From Proales similis (taxonomy: Eukaryota > Rotifera > Eurotatoria > Ploima > Proalidae): 64,000 bases of DNA. Both the position numbers and the translations under genes were made by a program. Of this stretch, positions 49,618 to 63,227 are shown one piece after another (the stretch's first letter is position 1; every line of letters starts with the position of its first letter). The stretch is taken from assembly GCA_019059635.1 (NCBI GenBank), contig JAGVRJ010000004.1:434001-498000 (forward strand). Direction: 5' to 3'. The notes beneath the pieces are model-generated. The model searched no databases. It was not told the DNA's origin and saw only the letters and a list, made by a program, of their open reading frames with translations.

Positions 49618-52600
49618 TCAGGTTGGGTTGGCCTGATGTCCTCCTTCTGGCTCATTTGTTTCCTCGGTGATCAAAGCGAGGCTTTTCTCGTGTTCGGCCA
49701 CAGCCTGAAAGTATAGCTTGACGATGGCGAAATGTCAGACAAATTAGCCAAGCGGAGGAGACAAAATGCTTACTCTGCTCAGTTTTTCGATCAGCTGATC
49801 CAACCGCTTGTGCATTGTCTCGTTTATTAGCTCGTAGTCTTTCCTGCTTTCAGCTTGAGCATTTTGCGAGCTCAGACTCAAAATTCCCCACGAGCCGATC
49901 ATGATCTGCAGTTTCTTTTTCAAATACTGCAGCATGAAAGTGTCGATGCCGCTCTGGCGCGCGTCTCTCCTCGCGATCAAAAAGTGCTCGATCACAATGC
50001 TGATGAAGAGATTCAGCAGGACGAATATGATCGCCACGTTGAAGAGTATAAACACAAACGGAGCTAGAAACGAGTTGGTCGCAAGCAATGCTTTTGCATC
50101 CGATTTGCCCAACATCACTTGGAAGCTGGTTGTCATGCTCTTGACCAGATTGGCAAATCCGGCCACCTCTTCGTTGAGAAGCAAGTAGAACACTTGAACA
50201 AAGCTCATCCAGACGACCAGAAATATGAACGAGAACGCGAGCAGCTCTTTGAGCGAACTTTTGATCGAAGAGATCAACAGCTCAATGCGAGCGTTGAATC
50301 GCAGCAGGCGGAGGAACTTTATGGTGCCGAAAAAGCTGCACAATGCCAGACAATACCGAAACATTTCGTCCCAATGACTCAGGTACTGCAGTTTGATATA
50401 GCCGTAGCCACCGTGTTGTTTGAAAAAGCTCATCACTTCTAGGGCGGTGCTCACTCGGTAAATGTAAATGGCAAACGCAGCCCATGAGAGGGCAATTATT
50501 ACCCAATCGAACAACGTCCACAAGTCAAGCAAGGCCTGCGGGCCGGACTTTTTTAGCTGGCGGATGGCCTTCACCATGAATATGACAATGTAGATCATGT
50601 AGATGAGCTTGAACAGGAACTTGAACAGATAGAGCTCGTCCATGTCGTCGAAAACGTTTATTGGCTGAAACTCGGCTTTGATGATCACGTTGCCGGTGGG
50701 CAGGAACTCGAGGAATATGCTCGAGTAGGCCATGAGAGCCACGTTCGGATTGTAGACTGTAAACTCGATGAAGAGTGCGCGCGTTTGACGATTTATCCAT
50801 TCGAGCCGACGCAGCTCAGTCAAATTGCCTCTTATCTGCTCGAGCGATCCCCGCATCTCGTAGACGTAGCCGCCAGCTCCGTAGATGTTTGTGAATCCGG
50901 AGTAGGCCATTCCGTTCAGTTCAGTTGCTGTCTGGTACTTGAACGCTTGCTCTATTCGGCTGCTTTCACTTGTTGTCGCATTCATCTCGTCCGTCCAACC
51001 GAGTCCGAACGAGTCTTTCAGCTCGCTGAACAAGTCGTACTCGGTGTTGCATGAGGGCAAGTTGAGATTATAATTTGCCACTAAACTGCACGTCCCTAGT
51101 TCGTTCGTTTAATCGAGAATCGATTTTAAAATGCTACAATCAACGCTCCTTACTGTTCTGCACTCGAACTTGACGCATGGTCGGATAGCCGATGATGCGA
51201 GAGTTGAAATCGTTCAAGTAGCCAGCGAGCTCGTAGGGCACGTGTCCGTTGTAATAGCGGCCGATTCTAAAGCCGGGCAAGAACGTCTCAAATAACCAGT
51301 CGAAGACGTCGTCTGGTTGTTTGATCTAAAATTTTCAGATTATTGAAACGATCGCCAACAGCGAGCATAAGGCAAGTGTGTCTTACTCGATCAAAGTTGA
51401 GTCTCAGAGTGGGTGAAGTGAGAAGCAGACTCCTCAGGTTTTTCTGATTCACGTAGGCCTTTGAGTTGAACGAGCTGTTGGCGACAATGAACAATGCAAT
51501 CAAAAACGTCGAGTAGTAGACGATCTCGCGCAAGATTCGCCGCGTTCTAATCTCTTTCAGGCGCTTGACTCGGGCGTTCTCAAGCACAAGCGGATCAACC
51601 ACTCCTTCGAGCATGTCCTGAGTTCGATGTTTAAACAGCTTTGAATGAGAATATTAATTTCAAACTGTGTACTGGCCTAAGCGAGTAAGAAGCGAGCTAC
51701 CATTCGGTCGTTTTCTTCATCTTGCTCGTCTCTTTCAGAAAACAAATCTCTCGCTTCGCTCTTTTCTTTTTCGATTTCGTCGTCCTCTTCATTTTCGTCA
51801 AGTTTTCTAAACAACACTGTCAATATGAGGACCACAGTTGCGATCTTGAATTCGAATGATGAAGATCATCCATTCAGAAGTGAGAGAATCGCTCTAGGCT
51901 AACCTTGAGAGGCTGAGTCAGGAATATGGACGAGATGAACGAGAATATGAGGGAAGAAAGCCAACTGCTAACTTTCTCATCTCGGAGCATGATTCCTTTG
52001 AATACAATCAACACTGCACATACAATCACGATGGTGTAGGATAGAGCCATGGCCACAAGACGAAACCACCAAGGAAATCTAAGCGAACGGACGCGCTTCT
52101 TCTTTTTCTTGCTCTCCTTCTTCTCATCGACGAGACCGGCCGGGTGCGTGCCGGTCATAGAACTCAAACTCAATGGTCCTGTGAGGCCGGCTCGCTCTCT
52201 TGCTTCTTCAATGGCAGACTGTCTGACTTTAGACAGTTCGATTCGTCTCCTTGACCGTCGGAACATTTCGATAAGCAGCAGACTGGGCGGAATTGTGAGC
52301 GCACTGGTGATGATGCCAATTATGATCTTGAGAGCATTCAAGCAGAATTAGACCAGAAGTTGAAAGACTCGACGTTTGCCAGTGGTCACCTGTTGAGCGC
52401 TTAACTCGATCGGTCCGAACTTTATACCGGCCGTGTTAGCAGTTGAGTCCGCTTCGTAGTAAAGTATGTTCATGAGCATGCTGAGGAAGAGAAGAACAAA
52501 GCAGCAAGTGACTCGTTCGACTCGCGTGAAAGAGCTTTTCACCGGCCGGGCGAACACAGAGAACCACAAATGGCTGTCGCTCAGACTTTGTTTTGTCTGT

Positions 52601-55600
52601 TTTTGCAAGAGAAACGAGAGCTGTCTCTTCTGAACGCTGCCTGCCAGTGGCAAGAGTCGGTTGATTTGTCCATCGTCAGATTCGACCGCCAGCCAACGTT
52701 CGCATATAAAATAGGATTTCACACCGGTTCGCAAATCGCGCACAGTTATGAGCTTGAGGTACCAGGCAGGAGAGAGCGACGTGTTGTCGTGCCACACTCG
52801 GATGAAGTTCAAGCTTCCCAAGTGACTTGAAAGAAAAGTTGTTAAAACGATCCAGCCAAGCCCATTGGATGATTAGATTACTAGGGAGTGGTCATTATGA
52901 AGCTGTCAATGGCTCCTCGTCTAAAGATCTTTCGACCTTCGACGGCGAACTGCCTCGGGTCAGTCTCGGCTTTCTCGCCCGACAGAATGAAGTGAACGTT
53001 CGCCTCGGTGCCCGCGCCTTGCCTATTGCCAGTGAACACGGTTATCTCGTACAAGTGCTTGTGGCCGAGCTGATTATCCTTGAGGAGGGCGTATCCGATT
53101 TTTTTCTCGTCGTCCACGTCCATGTAGCGCGACCAGATGGCCAGCAACACATAGAGACACACAAGCACAATAATGGTTATGTAAATGGTCGGATTGGCGG
53201 CGAATGAAGCGTTCGCCCAGACGTATTCAAAGTCAATCTTGGGCGGCAGGACCACAAGGCCGCCGGCAAAGTCGGTTAAATGGCTCGAAACACAATGCGT
53301 GTAGTAGAAATTCGTATCGCTCATCACTTCCATTCCGTCCGAAGTCCACCTGCCACTCGACGGTTCGTAGTAGAAGCAGCCAGAGGCGAACACACGAACG
53401 TAAAAGTCGCTCAAGAACGAGCTGTTTGTGTCAATCAACTTTGAATTTATCGTAGCACTCCTCCTACTCCTCCCCGGCTCGAGACAATAGTGATCTAGCT
53501 CGTTTGACTGCATTTCTCTGATGCCGAATCCGACGAAACCTTTACGGTTCATGGTGACGCTCTTGTTGGCGAAAAATTGATAAAACATTTCTCCTTCGTC
53601 GCTTTGAATGTCTATAAATAAATTCGAGGGAGAAAACCTCAAGAAGAGATAGTGAGAGAAAGAGCCGACAAACCTGAAGGACAAAAGGTAGCCGAGATAT
53701 CGTATGATTCAAACGTGCGATTTAAACGAGGCGAATCGTTCCACTTTAAGAGGAGAATGTAGCCAGCTGACAAGTCGGTCGGTTTGAGTTGAATGAAAAT
53801 AGAAGCGTTTGTCAAGTTCAAATCGAACGCGTTAAGTAGTATGGAGCTGCTCGAATCGAGCTCAATCGCGGACGAGTTCACAAACACAAACTCTGGCTTG
53901 GGCACGCTCAGGTCGCGTGGAATCCAAATGTCAATCGGCTCGGCTGAATTGGCCACCTCTAGCTCGTTGCCGTGCTCGTCTGTGATGCTTAGACTCATAC
54001 TGCCACTTTGGCCGACTAATGTTTCATTATTGCCGTTCTCGCCGATAGGAGCTAATGCCCATGCCTGAGTCTAAGCAGGGATTCATGGCTTAACTTGGAA
54101 CAGAACTTGTCAGAAACTTAGTTCACCTTTAGAACGACGCCAGTCGAATCAGAGCAGTTCTTGAGCACTCTAGTCGAACATAAATCGGGCAGTTGAAACC
54201 GGCCCATGCCTTGATCGATTACTCCCTTCAGCTCATTGGGACTCTTTTTGCTCAGGGTCATTATGACTGCACTTGTTTCAAGACTGACACTTTCGTCTTG
54301 CGGCAGTCGTTCGCCAATCATCGCTGCCAATCGATTGATGGTGTTCGACGCGCGTAGATAGGCGTCGGCTGCTGCTCTCTTCTGCCTCAGAGCGTTCATT
54401 CGATCGAGCAGAGACGCGCCGGCCATTGTCGTGTCGGCGTTCAAAAAGCCTGCGCTAGTTGGTTAACATCTTCGCTCAAGGACAATGTTTACGGCACTCA
54501 CTTGGGTTGTTCACTTGACTCTCGGGATCGGAATCGAACACTTGAGGCGAGGTGAACTCTTCTGTGTCCTGGGCTAGAAAGTTTTCTCCGCGAGCCAAGT
54601 TGTTTGAAAGGCCCTTTGATTCGGCAATGCTTTCACAAATTGATTTTGATCCGACCAGCCCTAGATTACCACAACTGAATTAGCCATCGCTCCGACTATG
54701 TTTATTGCGCTATCCTTAAGCATGTCCAGTGTCAGCGGAGTGTCGGTGAGCTCAAGTGCGTCCACCAGCTCAGACGTGTGTTGGCTTATCATTGCCTTTT
54801 AATAAAAAGTCGCCAAACGAGTAAGAAATTCAATTTATTTTTGTTGCTCACAGCCGATTTCCTGCACAGTTCGTTCGACTCCTCGCTCAGTTGACTCAAT
54901 AGTGAGCTTTGCATTCGAATGCTGGTCAGCGAGCTCACACTCAGTTGTTCCACTGTTCCGATCAAGTTCACTCGGGTTCTGGCACGTTCATTTCGTTTGC
55001 GCTCGAACGTGTTCTCGTCGATGTTTTCCTTTTTTGGCAAATTGATCGAATCGGAAACGTCTGAACATCGAAATAGTCGGCTACCGTCTCTTCATTTTGA
55101 ATTTGAGGTCGCACTTGTCTGATTTGGTCGAATTGAGAGTCAAAGTCGATATTTTGGGCCGGGCCGAACTTGAGCGTGAAACTTCTGTTCGCTCCTTTGG
55201 GACGCATTCGGATTTGAGAGTTCCTGAAGAGCGAAAATTGCAAGAGTCAATTACTCACGCGATTTTATTCCCTTCTTGTCTCGAGCGCTCAAAGTGTTCA
55301 ACACCGAAGCGATCGAGTTCACAGCCTGAGTTATTTCCGGCTCGTTCGCACTGACCAAGACAAGATTTGTGGCTGCGGTTGTCGCTCCGCTGGTCACTAC
55401 GCCGATCTCTTGGACGGCCCAATCAATACTCGTCTCAACAGTGACGTGAACTGGCAGCTCATAATTTTGCTCTCCGCCTTCGTTGTCGATCACTTTTACA
55501 ACAAGATACACCTTTTTCTGATCGTAGACCGGGCCGCAAGGCAAATTCGTGCTCAACGCACCGTTCTGATTGAAACCGAGCGCAATTAACTTGGGATCTC

Positions 55601-58600
55601 GATTGAACTTGGCTGTTGGCAATCGCAACATGTTATTCGCTTGGACGAAAAATGGAACTTTGGATTCTTACCGAAGAACTCATAATTTTCAACTTGGCCG
55701 TCAGGATCGTACCAGCCAGAGCAGTAAATGTTGAAGGTTGTGTTCGAAATGCCGGAGTTGGGCGTGACACGGCAATCGCCACCGGTCGGCAGCAAGTTGA
55801 CATTGAGAACGAGCGAGGAAAAGGAGACCACCGCGCCGGACGAGGCCGAGAAGTCAACTCGCCAGAATTGAACGTCGCTAAAGTTCGAAAACACAATCGA
55901 AGAGACGGTCAATCTGCGAGTCCGTCGGCCTTTACAAGTTCACGATTTTAATGTTTATTCCAGACCAGAATGGTCCTGAAGATGGATCTACCTCGGAGAA
56001 GATCGTTTTGAATTTGACACTGAGCTCGATTGGGGCCACATTCGACCCAAGTGTTAGCCGGATAGGTTGCTTTCGTGTTCAGTTTCCGGCTCAACGTAAA
56101 AGAGTAAGAGACGGTTTGATGGTCCACAAGATGACAATTCTCCACACACGTCATTTGCAGTGCCAGCTTTGAGTTGGGATTTATGCGCACATATTCTGAG
56201 TATTGAGCACAAGTGTACTCCGGATCACAGCTTGTTTGAAATTTGACTTTTCCGTCTAAATGCAGGGGCCCAGTGCACTTACCGGAACAAGTATACGGGA
56301 AGCTGCGCTCTGTCGCCTATCTGCACCTCGAACTGGTGGGAAAACTCCTGGGATTGAACAAAAGTGGCAACTTTGAAATTGTACGATTGGTCGGGCACTT
56401 GAGGCAAATGCGCAGACGTGAATGACATGTCATGCTGATCAGCAGCTATTTGAACCGAGTTTATCGAACTAAAACAGCTGGTCTGAAGGCTCGTTGAATA
56501 AGAGCCAGTTTGCAGAGCGAGAAGGTCAAGTTCTTGATTGACAAAGAGCTGAGGATAGCCACTGAATGAACCGGCCTGGCTTGTGCCGCAGAAGAATTTG
56601 AATTCAATTTCGCTCTCCAGGCTCTTTGAGTCGAGATTTCTCGAGTGCTCAAAAGGTCTCAGACTCAATTGTTGATCATAGCCAACCCGGAGAGAATGCG
56701 CCTGCCCGACAAATGAGTTTACCAAATAGCCCGAGGAAACCACATCGACAAATGTTTCCGCGCGAGACCGTAGATCTTCTATGCCATTGACCGAGCCGAG
56801 CATGTTGACTGTGAACCTCATCTTGTAGAGCCCGATCGGTAGCGTTTTCGGACGGATAACTAGTCCAGACCTGAGCCTGCTTGGATTGCCGCTCAAATCG
56901 ACTGTTTCTTCTTCTTCGCCTGTCCTCCGATTCACCCTAAACACCTGCCAACGACGACGAGACTCGATCGAAATACTACAATTGATCGCTATAATTGGTG
57001 AAATGGCAATAATTTGCTTGAATTTGAACACCAGTGGTTTGGACAAAGAAGCGGAGAAGGAGTTCATGTCGATTTGGGGCGGATGGCAATCACTCAAAGA
57101 GGGCTCAGAGAAAACAATCAATTCGGTGAGAGCTTTGTCCAGCGATAACGAGTTTTCAAGGTGCACTTCAACCTCAATTAGGCCCGCTCTGGTCATAAAA
57201 TGGCTGAAATTCGTATAGCCGTTCGAAATCAGGTAAGGACCATTATAGTTCGATGCGGGAAATAGCTCCTCACATAGTTCTCGGCTTGTGCCTCGAGAAA
57301 GCCGATCAACCACTTGTTGGCTTATTTTCATGCTGACTTTCATGCAAGAAGGCTCGGCAAGCGAATCATAACCAACTGAAATCTGAAGCATAGAGCCGAT
57401 CTGTAATCGTGAACTTGACTTGAGAATGCTTCCGGTAAGCAGCACTGTTCGCAAAACGTTCAGCGTCATAGAAAATGACTGCGCAAACGCAGAGTTTTCC
57501 ACACTTATCGTCATTGGACCCTTTGGAAAGAAATCTTTCAGTTGAATTTGAGGAAAGAGCCTGAAAGTACTGAACAATTGCCTTTAGTCCGACGGTCAAA
57601 TTAGCTCTTGGCCAAATTAGTGAATAGCCGAAGCGAGAGTTTCCATACGACACGTATGTCAAGTTCAATTCCGTGTACGTTAGTTCAAGGCCCATAAATT
57701 CTGCAGTTATTTTGTCGATTGGCGAGTCTGGAAACAATTTGAATAAATCAAAATTCAGAAACGAACGTTTGATTTGGCCTACTTGGAAATGTTGTCCAGG
57801 TGCAAACAACAGTGAGATCCTCGCTGCTTTTTATCGCGTACTCTCCGTCTACAAGCTTATAGGCGAGCGGGAATGGCAGAGCGCTATAATAAGGAATGCA
57901 TTCGAGTTGGGGGAAATCGCTCAGGATGACCACATTCAAGGATTTCCAAGTCAAACTGGCCGCATTGGCTACTGAAATGTTGACAGTATAGAAGCCGCTA
58001 TGAGGAAACTGGTGGCTAATTGAAAAGCTCGCGGCTGAAACCAATGATGGAAGAGCGACTGGGCTCTTGTCCCCGTAATCGACCTGAAATTTCTCGTTGC
58101 CAACAAAGCTGCTCAGCGTAATAGTGAATGCGACCGTGCGAGAAGCATCAGCTGAAAAGAGAAAATCTCAATTTAACAATAATCTAGAAAAACAAATCAA
58201 GAGTCTAGAATTACTTTGGTCGTCGATTATGTTGAATAGGTCGCTCGGGCTGGTAAGAACATCAAACTCAACCTGGTAAAGAGCTTGGAAGGCCAAATTG
58301 ATCGATCGATTTGAGAACGAGTTGGCCACCAGCACTTGCAGTTCCCATTCGCCTGGTCTGTCGGGCATCAGATTAAATATGTTTGGCCTACTCAGACCGA
58401 ATTCTGAACATTTTTTTCTTAATTAACCGATTGGAGAGCAGCAACTTAAAGAAGAAAAGTCAACTTGCCCGTTTGAATTCGAGTCTCAGTCAAAGTGCCG
58501 TTTACAAACAAGCTAATGTTCAAATTCTGATCTTCTAGAATAAACACTTGGATCTGGACCGATTGGTTGATCAAAACGTTGGCGGGCTCTAAAACACAGA

Positions 58601-61600
58601 TCACTTGTCCGATTTCTTTCTCCACCTGAACATCCAGCTCTATAGTCTGAGAGCTGATCAAGTTTTCGATCTGAATTAGGGCAGTGAATGTGCCCACAGA
58701 CTCGTAAGTGAAGCTGAGCGACGTTATTACTTGCTCGCTGTCGTAGTCGATCAGAAACGGAACAGGGCCGATGCTCGAGTTTCGAGAGTCGCCCGACCAA
58801 AATCTTAGATTCGAATCTGAAGCCGCCTTGGACAAATGTGGTATTTCAAACTCAAACACGGCTTCTGCTTGACCAGAGGCTAAGTTTAAAAGAATAGGAC
58901 TCTGAATCAAGCGTGCGGTGACTGCCTCAACGCGACTCATGATCACAACTCGCTTCAGATAGAGCAATTCATTGAACCCGTTGGATAGACCGACGCTCAG
59001 CCAGTAGGTCCCTGGCTCTGAGAAATTAACCCAAAAATTGACCGATCCTTGTACGATTCGGGTAAAGTTTTCTATCGGATAAGAGTCAACAGATACACTT
59101 GACTGGGCGATTGAGCCCGGAGCGAGTTGGATAAATATATAAATTCGCTCAAGGTATTCATAAATTTCCGAGTTGCCTTCGACGAGATAGGGAAAGGAAA
59201 AGGTGACGTTGGCATCTAAGAGAGCGTTTACAATGCAAATGGTCGAGTTGTATTCAAGATACGAGACCTCATTGAGCGCGATCACCGTCAGGTTATAGCA
59301 TCCTTCGGCTAAGCTGCTCATGTTGGAGCTCAGGCCGCGCATTGCGCTCGTGTTGAAATAAAATCCGAAATCTTGACTCTTGTTAAAGTAGAGACTCACT
59401 GTTGGTGAAGTGCCCTCTCCTAATAAGACTTCGATTTGCACCGATTCGTTTGGTAAAAAGAATCTCTTCGAAATTGAAATTGAACCGATCGCCTCGTACA
59501 CATTGAACTGGACGCTGGTGGTGACGTTCGAGAGCAAGTTATAGCAGTCGGCTGTTATTTCATATGTGCCCGGACTGCCAGCATTCCAGGTAACCACAGA
59601 ACCATTTTGAACATTTGAGACGGTCTGCAGTTGAGATTGCAAGGTCAAGTCACATGTTGCGTTTGATCCCGGCTCCAAGTAAATGTAGGCGGAAACCTGG
59701 TCTCCAACCGAGAAATCGTTTGAGCTGAGAATCAGACTCAGATTGCTGATTCTGGCGATCACTAATAACGAGCTGTTGACCGTGACATTATTGGCCGGAT
59801 TCGAAGCTGTCAGTTGCACGTCTAGTTCGCCAGTGATGTTAAACACTGCCGCCATGACTCTGTTCTCCGTCCTCAGCTCGCCGAGTGATTCAACAATCCA
59901 GGAGAAGTTAGAAACGGTCCCTTCGTACTCGGCCGTCAAGTTGCATTCTTCATTCGGCTGGCATATCTGAGTACTGATACTCAAATTTCTGATCGCACTT
60001 ATGACGTCGATATAGCGAATGGGCAGTTCAACAGAAGAAATGGCGTTTCGAACGGTGGCCGTCATCGAATGTGTACCAGTGTTGTTGGTCGGCTCGAATG
60101 CGCTGAACACGATCGGAATAAAAGAAATGGCTCGTATTTTGTAATCACAGTCGAATTGGGGGTCAGCGTAGTAGATGGGCATGCCGTTAGTGTCTAATGA
60201 TTCATTCCTGATTGAACATTCAACTCCTGATTTGGCAATGTCGCCATCGCTATCTGACAATCGTTCCCATCCGAGTAGGGAGCCGGCCTTGACAAGCATG
60301 TACCCAAAAGGGTCCACCAAGTTGTAGCCCTGGTCTAGATTCAACCAGACCCGAGTCTTCTCCACAAGAGTTACATTCACACTCCGATCTGTTCGCTGGA
60401 AACGATTTTTACTCGGACACCTCTGCAAGTCAATAAATTTGAATGCTTCGTTTGGATCGCAAACGTGAACGCGGTATTCGTCCGCTGGAGCGCAATCGAA
60501 AAAGTTCTGCTGACTGGAGTAATCAGAGCCACACGCAGCCAGCGTATAAATCTTAAATTTGAGAAGTTCTTTTCTTTTTGCGGTTTATTCTTGAGAGCAA
60601 AAATACTTACAATCAGATCGATCGGACCAGCTTTTGATGCGTATATTTCAATTTGATTAATATACGAGTCCTCCTCGATTATGGTGCTGAGTGAAACCAT
60701 CTTGTACGGAGCTGGCAAGTAAGGTTCTGTCAACAAGGTCTCAATTGGCTCGTATGCAACTGCGCGTCCACTGTACTGCAAGATGGGTGCTGATTTTAGA
60801 ATTAAAGAAGAAAAAATAGAAAATAGTCAAGAAGCCAGTGGATGGGGTTCAGCGATTTACATTGAATGGTGAAGTTTAGTGTTCTATTCTGGCCATCGAG
60901 AGCAATTTGCTGTTCGACAATCAGATCGCTGCCAGTCAAAATGCTAAAGTCACAATCACTGGGCGCAGATTGCAGCGCGTGACTGGGACAGGAATGCTCT
61001 CCGTCGAAAATAGGCGCATAAATCCAGCCGGTGTTGAGGGCGATCGAACTCGTCTAAATGACGATAATTAGCGAAAGAAACGGTTCGGCGCTTGAGAAAT
61101 GACTCACATGAGACATGTGCTGAAATGATACGGCAAACACCGAACTGGGACCAGTCTCGGTTGGAAAAAATGCAAATGTGTAGTTAGAATCTACACTGAA
61201 TTGACTCAAGGCATTGCGAAGACGAAAATCTGTTCGCTCGTGACCCAGGACCACTTCAATCTCATCCAACGTGTGGTTCGCGTTTATCGTCAGAAAAGAG
61301 GAGGCGAAAAGAACGTCAATCGGACTGGATAGCTCGACACTTAGCTCTCTGACAAAAGGGATCGACTTGTAAATAGCCACCGAATCCGTACTGCCGAGAG
61401 GATAATCAATTCCGTCACCGGAATGGACGAGCTCAAAGCAAGACCGACTTGAGTTTGGCGATATTTGCTGGTCAATTTTGCTGAGGCAGAAGCACTCTGC
61501 TTGTAGGAAAGCACTAAGCGGGTAATTGAACAGACCGCATTGAATCGGACACAACACGGGCCAAGTGTTGTTGGAATCGGAGAGAGATGGATAAACCTCC

Positions 61601-61758
61601 AAGTAGACATCGGCCAGAGGACCACATCCCAGGAATTCTGACGATGCAAGATAGAATGGTTCAAATCATTCAACAACTTAGTTGGATGTTCGCTCACCGT
61701 GTGCTCGGGCCTTCAGGGCAATCAACGTCAGAATGTAAACAGTTAAACTTAAGCGCAT
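49618..61758 (-). CDS. Polycystin-1-like protein, copy D (divergent)
   Basis: Full-length polycystin-1-type gene with the same plan as copies B and C but diverged throughout, so it is an older paralogue. Exon 1 encodes a signal peptide (MRLSLTVYILTLIALKARA). A WSC-like domain follows (about 61640-61360; LCPIQCGLF, AECFCLSK), then beta-rich and PKD-type repeats rich in N-glycosylation sites (60780-58170), REJ (57577-56279), GAIN, GPS site SSHLTDFAGG (about 53260-53300), TM1 (NPTIYITIIVLVCL), PLAT (about 53070-52690), and the polycystin loop (RYYNGHVPYELAGYLND) and channel (51300-49830). The last exon, after a 65-bp intron, reads AVAEHEKSLALITEE... and stops at 49618-49620. Pore loop VMLGKSDA. 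No disrupting indel was noticed, although not every small exon between 54450 and 54790 could be fixed. Confidence 0.9.
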
Positions 61759-61811
61759 TTCTCAGTTGCAAACTTGAATGCACAAGCGCCTGTGTGCGCC
61801 AACTCGCGAGC

Positions 61812-61818
61812 TTTTATA
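61812..61818 (-). promoter_or_regulatory. TATA box of copy D
   Basis: TATAAAA on the minus strand 54 bases upstream of the start ATG at 61758. Confidence 0.65.
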
Positions 61819-62573
61819 CAAGAGCAAATGCAATAAAGCTAAAAGCCTCCAGGATTTTCCGATCGATCTTGATTTCGTCAATCGGCTGATTTGAAAATGG
61901 CGGACTTTTAATTTGACTGGCATGTTAAACCGTCGCCCTTAATTCATACAGCTTGAGATCAGAGTTTGAAAGTAAAAATTAATCGAAAAAATGCTCCTAA
62001 TCGGCATTTAATTTCAGAAAAGCTGCGAATTGAAAGCGTCGCAATTCAACGTTCCTCTACTCGTCATAAGCTTTAAGGAGGAGAGAGGGCACTTGTTCAA
62101 AATCTAGCGAGTGTCACAATTCTTTTTTTTTATTATGAAGATAATTGCGAAAGAAAATTAAGAAAGGAAATATGGGTTACAAATAGAATAAGTGCGATCG
62201 AAACGGATGCTCTGCTGCAGCTGTGATGTTTGAAGAAAAAAAATAGAAAAGAAACGACGGGTTAAATGGGCTGAAATGAGCGAATTGAAAGTTTAATTTG
62301 ATCAGACGAGAGCAAAGACGATCATGTTTGTGTTTGTTTGCTTTTCCAGTTGTTGGTTTTTTTCTTCTTGAGAGTTTGTTCAGTCACGCGTCAGATCTTT
62401 TGAAATTTAGCAGATAATGTTCGTCTTGGACAAGCAGATGAAAAGAACGTGAGGAAATGAATGATGAGAGCTTCGGCGATGGTTATTCTTCTTTCTCAAA
62501 AATGTATCTTTCGCCTCATTTTTGATGGGCTGGTCTGAATGAATGTGGCTGTCATTCGAGTTTAAATAAACGC
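61819..62573. other. Intergenic region between copy D and Rab5
   Basis: About 750 bp, A/T-rich. It should contain the Rab5 3' UTR and the copy D upstream promoter. No gene or RNA feature seen. Confidence 0.5.
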
Positions 62574-63227
62574 TTATTTGCAACCGCAAGGGCCAGATCT
62601 GGTTGAGTTGGAGCCGGCGGACATGTCGACAGGCTCGCCGCGGGCACCTCGGCCGCTGCCGCTTGCCTCGTTGCCCTCGTTTTTGGGCAGCTTTTTGGCG
62701 ATTGATGTGAATATGTCCATTACGTTGGCGGCCGTCTTGGCCGAAGTCTCCATAAACAACAGCGAGTGTTCGTCAGCATAGGCGCGCGCCTCTTCATACG
62801 AAACGTCTCTCTTGTTGGCCAGATCGAGTTTATTGCCTGCGAGTGCGATGACAATGTTGGGACTGGCCTGTCTCTGCAGCTCCTTGATCCACGTCTGCGC
62901 TTTGTGAAATGTTTCTTTGTTGGTTATGTCGTAGACGACTATGGCCGCCTGGGCGCCACGGTAGTACATGGGCGCCAGCGAGTGGTACCTCTCCTGGCCG
63001 GCCGTGTCCCAGATTTCGAATTTTACAGTCGTGTCGTCTATCTGCACAGTTTGGGTGAGAAAGGCCGCGCCGATGGTGCTCTCCTGGAACTCATGGAACT
63101 GGCCTTTGACAAATCGCAGCACCAGACTCGATTTTCCGACCGACGACTCGCCAAGCAACACCAGCTTGAATTGACACGTTTTGCTCGCTGCTCCGCTGGA
63201 CGCACCGCCTCTCTGACCACTTGACAT
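62574..63227 (-). CDS. Rab5: Rab5 small GTPase
   Basis: Early-endosome GTPase controlling endocytic vesicle fusion. One uninterrupted exon of 217 residues, the usual Rab5 size. Visible motifs: P-loop GESSVGKSS, switch [11 protein letters not shown], switch [22 protein letters not shown] (typical of Rab5), NKLD, and ETSAKTA. The hypervariable tail is rich in Gly, Ser and Glu and ends CGCK, giving two prenylatable cysteines followed by one residue, where most Rab5 proteins end CC plus two residues. The N-terminal [11 protein letters not shown] precedes the G domain and there is no competing upstream start. Absence of introns is unusual in this window, where most other genes are split by many short introns. 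Confidence 0.96.
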   Translation of the reverse strand: MSSGQRGGASSGAASKTCQFKLVLLGESSVGKSSLVLRFVKGQFHEFQESTIGAAFLTQTVQIDDTTVKFEIWDTAGQERYHSLAPMYYRGAQAAIVVYDITNKETFHKAQTWIKELQRQASPNIVIALAGNKLDLANKRDVSYEEARAYADEHSLLFMETSAKTAANVMDIFTSIAKKLPKNEGNEASGSGRGARGEPVDMSAGSNSTRSGPCGCK

